A DNA stretch of 64,000 bases from Arthrobacter sp. ISL-72 (GTDB lineage Bacteria > Actinomycetota > Actinomycetes > Actinomycetales > Micrococcaceae). The DNA is taken from the NCBI RefSeq assembly GCF_018613755.1, contig NZ_JAGGPP010000022.1:1-64000 (forward strand), written 5' to 3'. Both the position numbers and the translations under genes were made by a program. The notes beneath the pieces were generated by a model. It was given only the letters and a program-made list of their open reading frames with translations, did no database searches and was not told the origin of the DNA. Shown one piece after another: positions 51,967 to 60,335 of this stretch. The stretch's first letter is position 1. Each line of letters starts with the position of its first letter.

Positions 51967-52988
51967 TCAGGCGGCAGGCCGACCGTGGACCTGCCGGTGT
52001 CCGTTGATGAGTCCGATGCACAGCGCCGCCGCGGCGGCGGATGCGACGGTTACCATGCCGAAGGGCACGGGGTCGTGGGCTCCGCCGATGCCGACGAGCG
52101 GTGCGGCCAGGCCGCCGAGGGCGAACCGGGCCAGGACCACCGCTCGGCCGTGCGGCCTGCGATGAAGCCGAACACCATGAAGCCCAGCGAGTTCAGGCCG
52201 AACGCAAACGAATATTCCTGCGGGGAAAGGCCATAGATGTCCTGGAGGACAAACGTTGCCCCGCTGAGGTAGGCGAAGATCGCGGAGTAAGTGAAGCCGG
52301 TGATCAGCACCGCTCCCACGAACGTGCGGTCCGCCAGCAGCCGGCGGAAGTCATGGATCGTGTGGGCCACGCCGCCGGTGGTGCGCAGTTCGGCGGGCAG
52401 GGTCTCGCGGAAGACCAGCACCGAGGCCGCCAGGATCACCACGCCCACCGCTGCCAGGAACAGGAACACCCCGCGCCAGTCCGTCACCGCGGCCAGTTGT
52501 CCCCCGATGACCGGGCCGACGACGGCGGCGAGCCCGCCCAGGACTGTCAGGCGGCCGTAGTAGCGCAGGAGCTTGCTGCCCGAGTACACGTCCCGGCCTG
52601 CGGCCTGGGCGATCACGATCCCTACGGCTCCGGCCAGGCCCTGGACGAACCGCGCCGCGATGAGAGTCTCGATGGTTGGGCTGAGCGCGCACAGCGCCGA
52701 AGTGACGGTGTACGCGATGACCCCGACCAGCAGGGGCAAACGGCGGCCGAAGCGGTCCGACACCGGGCCGGCGATGACCTGGCCGAGCGCCAGGCCGAGC
52801 AGGCACGCGGTGATGGTCAGCTGGGCAACCGACGTCACGCTCTGCAGCTCTGCAGTGAGGGCCGGAAGAACCGGCAGGTAGAGGTCCATGGAAATCGGGC
52901 CGAAGATGGTCAGCAGGCTAAGGACAATGGCCAGCGGCCGGCTCACGGCACGTTCGCGGGTGGGCATCGCATTATCGACGGCGGTCAT
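51967..52988 (-). pseudogene. Bcr/CflA-type multidrug MFS transporter, internally deleted and frameshifted
   Basis: From 52988 a normal Bcr/CflA start is seen (LTIFGPISMDLYLPVLPAL, GPVSDRFGRRLPLLVG) through about eight helices to GFMVFGFIAGRTAE near 52150. The next ~70 residues of the family are missing. Homology resumes in another frame (VVLARFALGGLAAPLVG, PFGMVTVASAAAAA), ending at 51967. The combination of deletion and frameshift makes it nonfunctional. Confidence 0.8.
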
Positions 52989-53150
52989 ACTGGCTCCGTT
53001 CGTAAGGGGTCACAGTCAATGACACCGGGCCCCGCCAGCCGTAGCCAGTGCCCTCCCTATCCCGGTTCTGGCAGTACCTCCCCCACCCTGACCGATTAAC
53101 AGCTGCGTCATCTGGGATCAACGAGCATCAAGGGTCACTCCGGCCGCATG

Positions 53151-53156
53151 TAAAGT
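53151..53156 (+). promoter_or_regulatory. -10 box of the TetR gene
   Basis: TAAAGT, preceded by TG, ends 10 bp before the ATG at 53167. There is no ribosome-binding site, so the transcript is probably leaderless or nearly so. Confidence 0.45.
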
Positions 53157-53166
53157 TTCTTCTACG

Positions 53167-53781
53167 ATGACAGCCGAAGACGCCAAACCTTCCACGTTGT
53201 TGCCTCCGCAGGCAATGGCGGGCCGCGACAACCCTGTGGACCGCATTCTTGCCACCGCTTATGAGCTCTTCTCGCGCCGCGGGATCCGCGATGTGGGCAC
53301 CAACGAGCTCATCAGCCGTTCCGGCGTTGCCAAGGCAACGTTCTACCGGCACTTCCCGTCAAAGGATGCCCTTGTCCTGGCTTTCCTGGCGCTTCGCGAC
53401 CAGGTGTGGACCGTGGACCTCATTGTCTCCGAAGCGCGCCGGCGCGGAAACACTCCCGAAGGGCGCCTGCTGGCCGTTTTCGACGTGTTTGGGGACTGGT
53501 TCCACCGCGATGACTTCGAGGCCTGCACATTCATCAACGTCCTGCTGGAGATGGGGCCCGAACATACGCTGGGGAAGGCGAGCATCGGCTACCTGAGCAG
53601 GATCCGCGGCCACATCGAGGCCTTGGCCGAGGAAGCCGGGCTGACCCGCACGGAGGAGTTCGCCAGGTCCTGGCACATCCTGATGAAGGGGTCGATTATT
53701 TCGGCCACTGAAGGCGACTTCCTGGCTTCCAAGCGGGCGCAGCAGATGGCCGGCTGGCTCATCGAACACCACCGCAGCTGA
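53167..53781 (+). CDS. TetR-family transcriptional regulator
   Basis: This 204-residue protein has an N-terminal TetR helix-turn-helix (DRILATAYELFSRRGIRDVG, NELISRSGVAKATFYRHFPSK). A helical effector domain follows with FEACTFINVLLEMG, a Cys-containing segment seen in several homologues. It converges with the BASS transporter and diverges from the broken Bcr/CflA gene, which it may once have controlled. Confidence 0.88.
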   Translation: MTAEDAKPSTLLPPQAMAGRDNPVDRILATAYELFSRRGIRDVGTNELISRSGVAKATFYRHFPSKDALVLAFLALRDQVWTVDLIVSEARRRGNTPEGRLLAVFDVFGDWFHRDDFEACTFINVLLEMGPEHTLGKASIGYLSRIRGHIEALAEEAGLTRTEEFARSWHILMKGSIISATEGDFLASKRAQQMAGWLIEHHRS

Positions 53782-53804
53782 ACTGCCCAGCGCAGCTCAA
53801 CGGG

Positions 53805-54809
53805 TTAGCGCAGCGGCCGCCGGGCCAGCCAGGCTGCCACGATCGCACCTGAGATGTTGTGCCAGAGCGAGAACACAGCGGAGGGCAACGCAGCCAGCGG
53901 GCTGAAGTGCGCAGTCGCCAGCGTGGCTGCCAGTCCGGAGTTCTGCATTCCCACCTCGAATGCCAGGGCGCGCCGGGCCTTGTCGTCCAGGCGGCCGAGC
54001 TTCCCGGCCAAATATCCCAGACCCAGGCCAAAGCCGTTGTGCAGGACAACCGCGAGGAAGACGATGCCGCCAGCAGCGACGATCTTGCTGGCACTGCCCG
54101 CCACCACGATCGCGACGATGAGGGAAATAACGACGGCGGAAGCCCAGGGGAGCGCCGGCAGAACCTTCGCAACGAGCTTCTTGAGGAACAGGCGCGCCAC
54201 CAGGCCCGCGACCACCGGCAGCAGGACGGTCTTGACGATGTCCAGGACCATCGCCCCGGCATCGATGTGGAGGAAGGATCCGGCCAGGAAAAGGACCAGG
54301 AGGGGCGTGACGATTGGAGCGATCAGCGTGGAGACGGATGCGACGGCCACCGAGAGGGCAACGTCGCCCTTGGCCAGGAAGGCCATCACGTTGGACGCAG
54401 TTCCGGACGGTGCGCAGCCCACGAGGATCAGTCCCACTGCCAGCTCCGGCGGCAGGTTGAGCGCAACGGCAATCAGCCAGCCGGCACCGGGCATGATCAC
54501 GTAGTGTGCCACGATGCCCAGCACCACGGCCCAGGGCCGTTTGACCACGGAGGCGAAGTCCGGAGGGGTGAGCGTCAGGCCCATGCAGAACATGATGACG
54601 CCCAGGAGGTAGGGGACGCTGGGGCCCATCGGTTTGAAGGCGCCGGGCAGGAGGAAGCCGGCAATGCCTGCGACCACTACCAGGAGCGGGAAGACCGTGA
54701 CCGCGATCCGGGCGATCTTGGCCTCTGCCGCTAGCGCCGGGTTCAGCGGTGCGGCATTGGTTTCGGTACTGGCCGTGGAGCTTTCGTGGGGTTTTGTTGC
54801 CTCAAGCAT
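53805..54809 (-). CDS. bile acid:sodium symporter (BASS) family transporter
   Basis: This 334-residue protein has about 9-10 helices, GVIMFCMGLTLTPPDF, the crossover region LILVGCAPSGTASNVMAFLAKGD and ALAFEVGMQNSGLAATLA, all BASS hallmarks. Bacterial members carry pantoate, pyruvate or other organic anions with Na+. The substrate is not deducible. ATG 54809. Confidence 0.9.
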   Translation of the reverse strand: MLEATKPHESSTASTETNAAPLNPALAAEAKIARIAVTVFPLLVVVAGIAGFLLPGAFKPMGPSVPYLLGVIMFCMGLTLTPPDFASVVKRPWAVVLGIVAHYVIMPGAGWLIAVALNLPPELAVGLILVGCAPSGTASNVMAFLAKGDVALSVAVASVSTLIAPIVTPLLVLFLAGSFLHIDAGAMVLDIVKTVLLPVVAGLVARLFLKKLVAKVLPALPWASAVVISLIVAIVVAGSASKIVAAGGIVFLAVVLHNGFGLGLGYLAGKLGRLDDKARRALAFEVGMQNSGLAATLATAHFSPLAALPSAVFSLWHNISGAIVAAWLARRPLR

Positions 54810-54910
54810 CCAATAATGCTCACATTCGGGCGCCTAATTCGGCCAGTTCGTGAACAGACGTCTGACATTTGTGTCGCGACCATGGTCGGAGGGGCCCCTG
54901 AGCGGGGCGG

Positions 54911-55105
54911 CTAGGGCTGGGGGCCGCTGCTGTAATCGGCGATGTGTGCCGTTGCGGCGTGCTCACGGATCTCCGTGACGCCGGAAGCGGCCGCTGCGCT
55001 GTCCCGGTAGATTCCCGAAACGGCCAGGATGGCGCCCGCGCCGTTCACGAGCCGGATGCGGACACCGCCTTGCTCCGCAGCGACGAGTTCAAATTTGCCT
55101 GCCAT
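54911..55105 (-). CDS. DUF1508 (YegP-like) protein, short form
   Basis: This 64-residue protein is essentially only the domain: MAGKFELVAAEQGGVRIRL, AVSGIYRDSAAAASGVTEIRE, AATAHIADY. GGGGGAG precedes the ATG. It lacks the Pro-rich tails of the two longer homologues in the window. Confidence 0.82.
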   Translation of the reverse strand: MAGKFELVAAEQGGVRIRLVNGAGAILAVSGIYRDSAAAASGVTEIREHAATAHIADYSSGPQP

Positions 55106-55228
55106 GGTGGATCTCCCCCGAGGTTGTGCGCAGCCGTCCGGCTGCGCGTTTCTCCTTCAGTGATCATAGATGACAATTCTTGTCACATGAATTTCACAAC
55201 GTTTTGTGTCCCCGTAGCCGAGGCATGC

Positions 55229-56731
55229 TCAGTGTCCGGCGTTGAGCTTCCCGGCCAACCGCTCACGCATCTGCCTGCTTGCGGAATTCAAACCGATGAG
55301 TTCCACTTCCCGCCCGTGCCTGCGGTACTTCTCGGTGACGGCATCCAGGACGGCGATGGTGGAGGCATCCCAGAGGTGCGAGGCATGCAGGTCGATGATC
55401 ACGCGGTCCACGGCCGGGGCGGAATCGCGGGCATACTCGAACTGGGTATAAAGGTCGTTGGAGGACGCGAAGAACAGCTCGCCGTCCACGGTGTAGGTTG
55501 CCACGGTTTCGCCGTTGAGCTCGATTTCAGTTCGTTCAACTGTGGCGAAATGCGCCACCCGGCGGGCGAACATCGCCATGGCCGCCAGGACGCCGACGCC
55601 GACTCCGATGGCCAGGTTGTGCGTGAGCACCACCGTGCCGACGGTGATGAGCATGACGGCCGTCTCGGACTTGGGCATCCGCTTGAGGGTCTTGGGCGCG
55701 ATGGAGTGCCAGTCGAAGGTGATTGCGGAGACGAAGATCATCACGGCCACCAGTGCTGCCATGGGGATCAGGCCCACAATGTCGCCCAAAGTCACCACCA
55801 GGAGCAGGAGGAAGACGCCGGCGAGGAACGTGGAGATCCGGGTGCGGGCGCCGGATCCCTTGACGTTGATCATGGTCTGGCCGATCACGGCGCAGCCCCC
55901 CATGCCGCCCAGGAAGCCGGTGACGATGTTCGCGACCCCCTGGCCCCAGGATTCCCTGGTCTTGTTGGAGCGCGTATCGGTGATGTCGTCAACCAGTTTC
56001 GCCGTCAGGAGCGATTCAAGCAGGCCCACCAGCGCCATGGACAGCGCAAACGGGGCGATGACCTGGAAGGTTTCCAGTGTCAGCGGGACGTTGGGAATGA
56101 AGAGGGAAGGCAGGCTCTCGGGTAGCTCGCCCTTGTCCTGGACGGCCGGAACGTCCACCTTCGCCAGCACCGCAAACAGCGTGAGGGCCACGATCGCTAC
56201 CAGCGGGGAGGGCACGGCCGACGTCAGCCGCGGGAGCGCAACAACGATCACCAGGCCGGCAGCCACGAGCGGATAGACCAGCCAGGGAACACCGATCAGC
56301 TCGGGCAACTGCGCCATGAACACCAGGATGGCCAGCGCGTTCACGAATCCCACCATCACGGAGCGGGGAATGAAGCGCATGAGTTTGGTGACGCCCAGGA
56401 CCGCCAGCAGGATCTGGAAGACCCCTGCCAGGATCACCGCGGCGATCAGGTGGTCCAGCCCGTGGCTCCTCATCAGCGGGGCGATCACCAGGGCAACCGC
56501 GCCGGTGGCTGCCGAGATCATCGCGGGCCTGCCGCCCACGAAGGAGATGGTGACGGCCATGGTGAAGGACGCAAACAGCCCGATCCGGGGATCCACTCCG
56601 GCGATGACGGAGAACGCAATCGCCTCGGGGATGAGCGCCAGCGCCACAACCAGCCCGGCAAGGGCTTCGGTCTTGAGGCGGCGCGGGGAACGGAGCGTAG
56701 CCCGGACGGATTGGAGTTGTTCGGGCTTCAT
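55229..56731 (-). CDS. SulP-family inorganic anion transporter with STAS domain
   Basis: This 500-residue protein has the SulP core (ALIPEAIAFSVIAGVDPRIG, GGRPAMISAATGA, GFLGGMGGCAVIGQTMINVK) and a C-terminal STAS domain from about residue 395 (RTEIELNGETVATYTVDGEL, VIIDLHASHLWDASTIAVLD). It probably exchanges sulfate or bicarbonate across the membrane. It starts 6 bp after the (p)ppGpp-synthetase-domain gene, so the two are co-transcribed. Confidence 0.9.
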   Translation of the reverse strand: MKPEQLQSVRATLRSPRRLKTEALAGLVVALALIPEAIAFSVIAGVDPRIGLFASFTMAVTISFVGGRPAMISAATGAVALVIAPLMRSHGLDHLIAAVILAGVFQILLAVLGVTKLMRFIPRSVMVGFVNALAILVFMAQLPELIGVPWLVYPLVAAGLVIVVALPRLTSAVPSPLVAIVALTLFAVLAKVDVPAVQDKGELPESLPSLFIPNVPLTLETFQVIAPFALSMALVGLLESLLTAKLVDDITDTRSNKTRESWGQGVANIVTGFLGGMGGCAVIGQTMINVKGSGARTRISTFLAGVFLLLLVVTLGDIVGLIPMAALVAVMIFVSAITFDWHSIAPKTLKRMPKSETAVMLITVGTVVLTHNLAIGVGVGVLAAMAMFARRVAHFATVERTEIELNGETVATYTVDGELFFASSNDLYTQFEYARDSAPAVDRVIIDLHASHLWDASTIAVLDAVTEKYRRHGREVELIGLNSASRQMRERLAGKLNAGH

Positions 56732-56737
56732 TTGTTC

Positions 56738-57844
56738 CTATTGTTTGGTCTGGCGGTAGCGCTCGATCTGCTTCAGCCGCCGCAGGAGGCTGTCGCGCCG
56801 GGAGTGGGGGACGACGTCGGGCGCCTCCGCAGTGAGGTCGATGTGTTTGGTGCCGTACTGCCACAGCAGCAGGTCGTCCAGCAGCCGGTCGGGGCCGGGG
56901 GAGTACCTGTGGTCCAGGGCCTTGCGGACTTCGGTGATCCGGTTGGCGCTGAGCAGCCCGGCAAGCTGCACCGTCTGGTTGAGGCCGTGTGCCGCCATGA
57001 GTTCGGCCGCCCAGCCCCAGTCATCATCCACTTTACGGTCTACGTGCGGCAGGAGCGTCCGCCAGACGTCGCGGATCCGGTTGGGCGTGAGCTGTGCGGC
57101 GCCCTCACCGTCCATGTCCCAGTAGCCTCGGACTTCCTCGTAGCGTTCATGCAGGTCCGCGAAGGCGCTTTCCACCGTCTCCAGCATTGCCGCAGTGGCA
57201 GTGAACTGGCGGTCAAAGTGCGGGGTCCAGGCGCGGGGGTCCTCGGCCTTGAAGCGGATGTCATGCTCGATCTCGCTCCAGGCGTGGGCAAAAACGGTGC
57301 GGATCTGGCATTCGAAAAAGTAGCTGCCGTTGGGTTGTATGTCCGGGTTGAACACCTGCTGGTACTCCTTGACCGCCTCATTCTGGATGGTGCGCAGGAT
57401 CAGGTGGCGGCTGGAATAGCCGTACGTGCCGGACTCGATGGAACCGATGTCCTTTTCGCGGTCGCCGCGGCAGTCAAACAGCTGGCGCTGGCGTTTGATG
57501 AGGTTGGCCACCACCGCATTTTCCGCGGGCAGCTTGGTGATCACCCGGACGCCGACCATGTCATTGAGGGTCCGGAACGGATCCGGGAATTTCAGGACCG
57601 GCGGTCCGCCGGGTTCCAACGGCTTCTCCGTACGGGAAATCTTCTCCTTGAAGGATTCCACCGTTTTGGTGCGGCCGGTGACGAAAAGGGGTGTCACTTC
57701 GGTGTCCTTGAGCATGCTCCGCAGCGTGAGCAGGACTTCCCGGGTGACCAGCTTCAGGGCAGGGCGGACTCGCTCGTAGAGGTCCACGTTTTCCTGCACG
57801 GACTGGCGCAGGCCTGCGTCCAGGCGGTCCCAATTGGTTGCCAT
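56738..57844 (-). CDS. RelA/SpoT-domain protein (small alarmone synthetase-like)
   Basis: This 368-residue protein has a (p)ppGpp-synthetase fold: GRTKTVESFKEKI (substrate-binding RxKxxxS), LNDMVGVRVITKL, YGYSSRHLILR, and FECQIRTVFAHAWSEIEHD with the catalytic Glu. It has no HD hydrolase and no TGS/ACT domains. It is longer than typical small synthetases because of about 130 extra C-terminal residues (VDDDWGWAAELMAAHGL, HRYSPGPDRLLDDLLLW). It may make or modify alarmones or, like some relatives, act on other nucleotides or tRNA. It heads an operon with a SulP transporter. Confidence 0.87.
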   Translation of the reverse strand: MATNWDRLDAGLRQSVQENVDLYERVRPALKLVTREVLLTLRSMLKDTEVTPLFVTGRTKTVESFKEKISRTEKPLEPGGPPVLKFPDPFRTLNDMVGVRVITKLPAENAVVANLIKRQRQLFDCRGDREKDIGSIESGTYGYSSRHLILRTIQNEAVKEYQQVFNPDIQPNGSYFFECQIRTVFAHAWSEIEHDIRFKAEDPRAWTPHFDRQFTATAAMLETVESAFADLHERYEEVRGYWDMDGEGAAQLTPNRIRDVWRTLLPHVDRKVDDDWGWAAELMAAHGLNQTVQLAGLLSANRITEVRKALDHRYSPGPDRLLDDLLLWQYGTKHIDLTAEAPDVVPHSRRDSLLRRLKQIERYRQTKQ

Positions 57845-57873
57845 GTTTCCAGCTTACGGGTGGCGTACGACAG

Positions 57874-57897
57874 CTGCGGGGGAAGACACCCCCGCAG
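57874..57897. repeat. 9-bp inverted repeat between the RelA-domain and hydrolase genes
   Basis: CTGCGGGGG (57874-57882) and CCCCCGCAG (57889-57897) flank a 6-nt loop. It lies 30 bp upstream of the RelA/SpoT-domain gene and 68 bp upstream of the hydrolase gene. It is either an operator or a 5'-leader hairpin. Confidence 0.55.
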
Positions 57898-57941
57898 GCC
57901 GCCGTCGAACCCGCAGGGCGCAAGCAGCCCGGCGCCCAAGG

Positions 57942-57947
57942 TAGGCT
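57942..57947 (+). promoter_or_regulatory. -10 box of the alpha/beta hydrolase gene
   Basis: TAGGCT lies 17 bp before the ATG at 57965, with GGAGGAGG in between. Confidence 0.4.
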
Positions 57948-57964
57948 CGGCACAGGAGGAGGAC

Positions 57965-58762
57965 ATGGTGAAGCGGCACAAGTACCAATACGGCGAGGAC
58001 CCCAGCCAGTGGGGTGAGCTTTTCCTGCCGGACGCCCCGGGCACCCGTGGCGTGGTGGTGGTGATCCACGGCGGGTACTGGCGTTCGCAGTACGGGGCCG
58101 AACTGGGCGAGCCGCTCGCCAGGGACCTCGCCATGCACGGAATGGCCGCCTGGAACCTGGAGTACCGGCGCGCCGGGAACGGCGGCGGCTGGCCGCACAC
58201 TTTCGAAGACGTGCTGGCGGGCATCGACAAGCTCAGGGACGTCGCCGGGACCCACGGCCTCAGCCTGCACAAAGTGGTGGCGCTGGGCCACTCCGCCGGC
58301 GGGCACCTGGCCGTCTGGGCGGCCGGGCGGGAACGGCTCGGGCAGCTCGGCGCGCCTGACGCGGACCGCCAGCTGCAGCGGAAGAACGACGACGGCGCGG
58401 TGCACCTCACCGGGGTGGTCAGCCAGGCCGGGCTCCTGAACCTGGCCGATGCCGAAAAGCTGAACCTCAGCAACGGCGCGGTCAGCAACCTGCTGGGCGG
58501 CTCGTCGGCGAAGTACCCGAAGCGTCACAAGTACGTCGACCCCATGAGTGCAGTCCCGCTGCGGGTCCCCGTTTACGCAGTCCACGGCAGCGAGGACGAT
58601 ACCGTTCCCGCGAGCCAGTCCGACGCCTATGCCCGCGCAGCCAAGGCCGTGGGCGGGCCGGTCCAGCTGCTGATGGTGCCCGGCGACCACTTCTGCCTGA
58701 TCGATCCCAAAGCGCCCGCCTACCGAAAGTGCCGGGACCTGGTGCAGGAACTCCTGGGCTAA
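57965..58762 (+). CDS. alpha/beta hydrolase (esterase / kynurenine-formamidase-like)
   Basis: This 265-residue protein has an oxyanion-hole HGGYWRSQY (HGG-W pattern), nucleophile elbow LGHSAGGHLA, HGSEDDTVP with the acid and GDHFCLID with the His. The pattern is that of kynurenine-formamidase-like esterases. ATG 57965 has GGAGGAGG upstream; the very long upstream frame is the shadow of the opposite-strand genes. The substrate is unknown. Confidence 0.87.
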   Translation: MVKRHKYQYGEDPSQWGELFLPDAPGTRGVVVVIHGGYWRSQYGAELGEPLARDLAMHGMAAWNLEYRRAGNGGGWPHTFEDVLAGIDKLRDVAGTHGLSLHKVVALGHSAGGHLAVWAAGRERLGQLGAPDADRQLQRKNDDGAVHLTGVVSQAGLLNLADAEKLNLSNGAVSNLLGGSSAKYPKRHKYVDPMSAVPLRVPVYAVHGSEDDTVPASQSDAYARAAKAVGGPVQLLMVPGDHFCLIDPKAPAYRKCRDLVQELLG

Positions 58763-58895
58763 ACCCTCCCGAGGCCCCTGCCTAATCGGGGGAGGTCACC
58801 GTATTTTCGGAACCGTGTTTTCGGTTAGGCTGGACGGAGGTGCGCCGGGAAGTCTGGTCGGCATGGTTTTGTCGACCCAACGTTTAGGACGCCTC

Positions 58896-60248
58896 ATGAG
58901 CTATTCGCCCCCGCCCGCCCCCGACGCAAAACCGCGCACCGTCCTTGGCTACGGCAGCTACGCGGAATCGCTCCGCATCGGAGAAATCCTGCGGAAGGAA
59001 ACGGTGGGCGGCGTGCTGCTGGTGGCCGCCGCCGTGATCGCCCTGGTCTGGGCAAATTCGCCTGTCTCGGACAGCTATTTCGCCCTGCGGGATTTCCGGA
59101 TCGGCTACGAGCCCTGGCATCTGGATCTCAGCCTGGGGGCCTGGGCTGCGGACGGGTTGCTGGCCATCTTCTTCTTCCTGGTAGGCCTGGAACTCAAGCG
59201 CGAGTTCGTAGCGGGGGACCTGCGCCAAATCAGCACATCGATTGTTCCCGTGGCGGCCGCAGCCGGCGGCGTGCTGGTCCCGGCGCTGATCTACACCGCG
59301 GTGAACATCTACAGTCCCGAGACCCTGCGCGGCTGGGCCATCCCCACAGCCACTGACATCGCGTTTGCCGTGGCAGTCCTGGCCATCATCGGTTCCCACC
59401 TGCCCAGCGCACTGCGCATCTTCCTGCTCACCCTGGCCGTGGTGGACGACCTGATCGCCATCAGCATCATCGCGTTCTTCTACTCCAGCGACGTCCAGCC
59501 GGCCCCGCTGCTGCTCGCCCTCATGCCGCTGGCGCTGTATGCCTTCCTGGCCCACAAGTACAGCCGCTTTTTCGGTGCCCACTTCATGGCCGCGTGGGCC
59601 ATCCTGCTGCCGCTGGGCATTGCCACCTGGGCGTTGGTGCACGCTTCCGGCATCCATGCCACGGTGGCCGGGGTGCTGCTTGGATTCGCCGTGCCGGTGC
59701 TCCGTTCCAAGGCCGGCGGCGGCCCCGAGGCCGGGCCGGGCCTTGCCGAAACGTTCGAGCACCGGTTCCGCCCCATCTCCGCAGGGGTTGCCGTTCCCGT
59801 CTTCGCCTTCTTCTCCGCAGGCGTGGCGGTGGGCGGCTGGGAAGGCCTGGGCTCGGCCCTGGCGGACCCCGTGGCTGTCGGCATCATCATGGCCCTGGTC
59901 CTCGGCAAACCTATTGGCATCATGGGCACCACCTGGGTCCTCACCAAGGCCACCAGGGCCAGGCTGGACGGTTCCTTCAACTGGATCGACGTGTTCGGAG
60001 TCTCGCTCCTGGCCGGAATCGGCTTCACCGTGTCCCTGCTGGTCGCGGAACTGAGCTTCGGCCATGGGAGCCTGCACGACGACCATGCCAAGGTCGGCAT
60101 CCTGGCAGCGTCACTCCTGGCTGCCCTGCTGGCAACGTCTGTGCTGATGACCAGGAACCGCCAGTACCGCCAGGCCGAAGAACTGGAGAAGGTGGACTCG
60201 GACCAGGACGGCATCCCGGACGTCTATCAGCACGGGAACCGCGGCTGA
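58896..60248 (+). CDS. nhaA: Na+/H+ antiporter NhaA
   Basis: This 450-residue protein has NhaA signatures: GGVLLVAAAVIALVWANSP, FFFLVGLELKREFVAGDLR, IPTATDIAFAVAVL and the Asp pair in LAVVDDLIAISIIA. ATG 58896 (AGGA upstream) is preferred; the frame is open to 58815. The C-terminal hydrophilic tail contains DSDQDGIPDVYQ, a thrombospondin-type-3/EF-like calcium-binding sequence that is unusual for the family. It extrudes Na+ in exchange for protons. Confidence 0.92.
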   Translation: MSYSPPPAPDAKPRTVLGYGSYAESLRIGEILRKETVGGVLLVAAAVIALVWANSPVSDSYFALRDFRIGYEPWHLDLSLGAWAADGLLAIFFFLVGLELKREFVAGDLRQISTSIVPVAAAAGGVLVPALIYTAVNIYSPETLRGWAIPTATDIAFAVAVLAIIGSHLPSALRIFLLTLAVVDDLIAISIIAFFYSSDVQPAPLLLALMPLALYAFLAHKYSRFFGAHFMAAWAILLPLGIATWALVHASGIHATVAGVLLGFAVPVLRSKAGGGPEAGPGLAETFEHRFRPISAGVAVPVFAFFSAGVAVGGWEGLGSALADPVAVGIIMALVLGKPIGIMGTTWVLTKATRARLDGSFNWIDVFGVSLLAGIGFTVSLLVAELSFGHGSLHDDHAKVGILAASLLAALLATSVLMTRNRQYRQAEELEKVDSDQDGIPDVYQHGNRG

Positions 60249-60335
60249 GGACAAGGACCCTTGCCGCCCCACGCCCCCGGGCGTACGGTTTTTGGGTAGG
60301 GCCGGGAAGCCCGCGCGCCCGGCGAGGAGGAAGGC

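Noticed and set aside
56738..57844. Toxic small alarmone synthetase with antitoxin
   Set aside because: No small antitoxin-like gene is adjacent; the neighbour is a full-length SulP transporter.
56450..57964. Long 5' extension of the alpha/beta hydrolase frame
   Set aside because: The extension overlaps the RelA-domain and SulP genes on the other strand; GGAGGAGG before ATG 57965 defines the real start.
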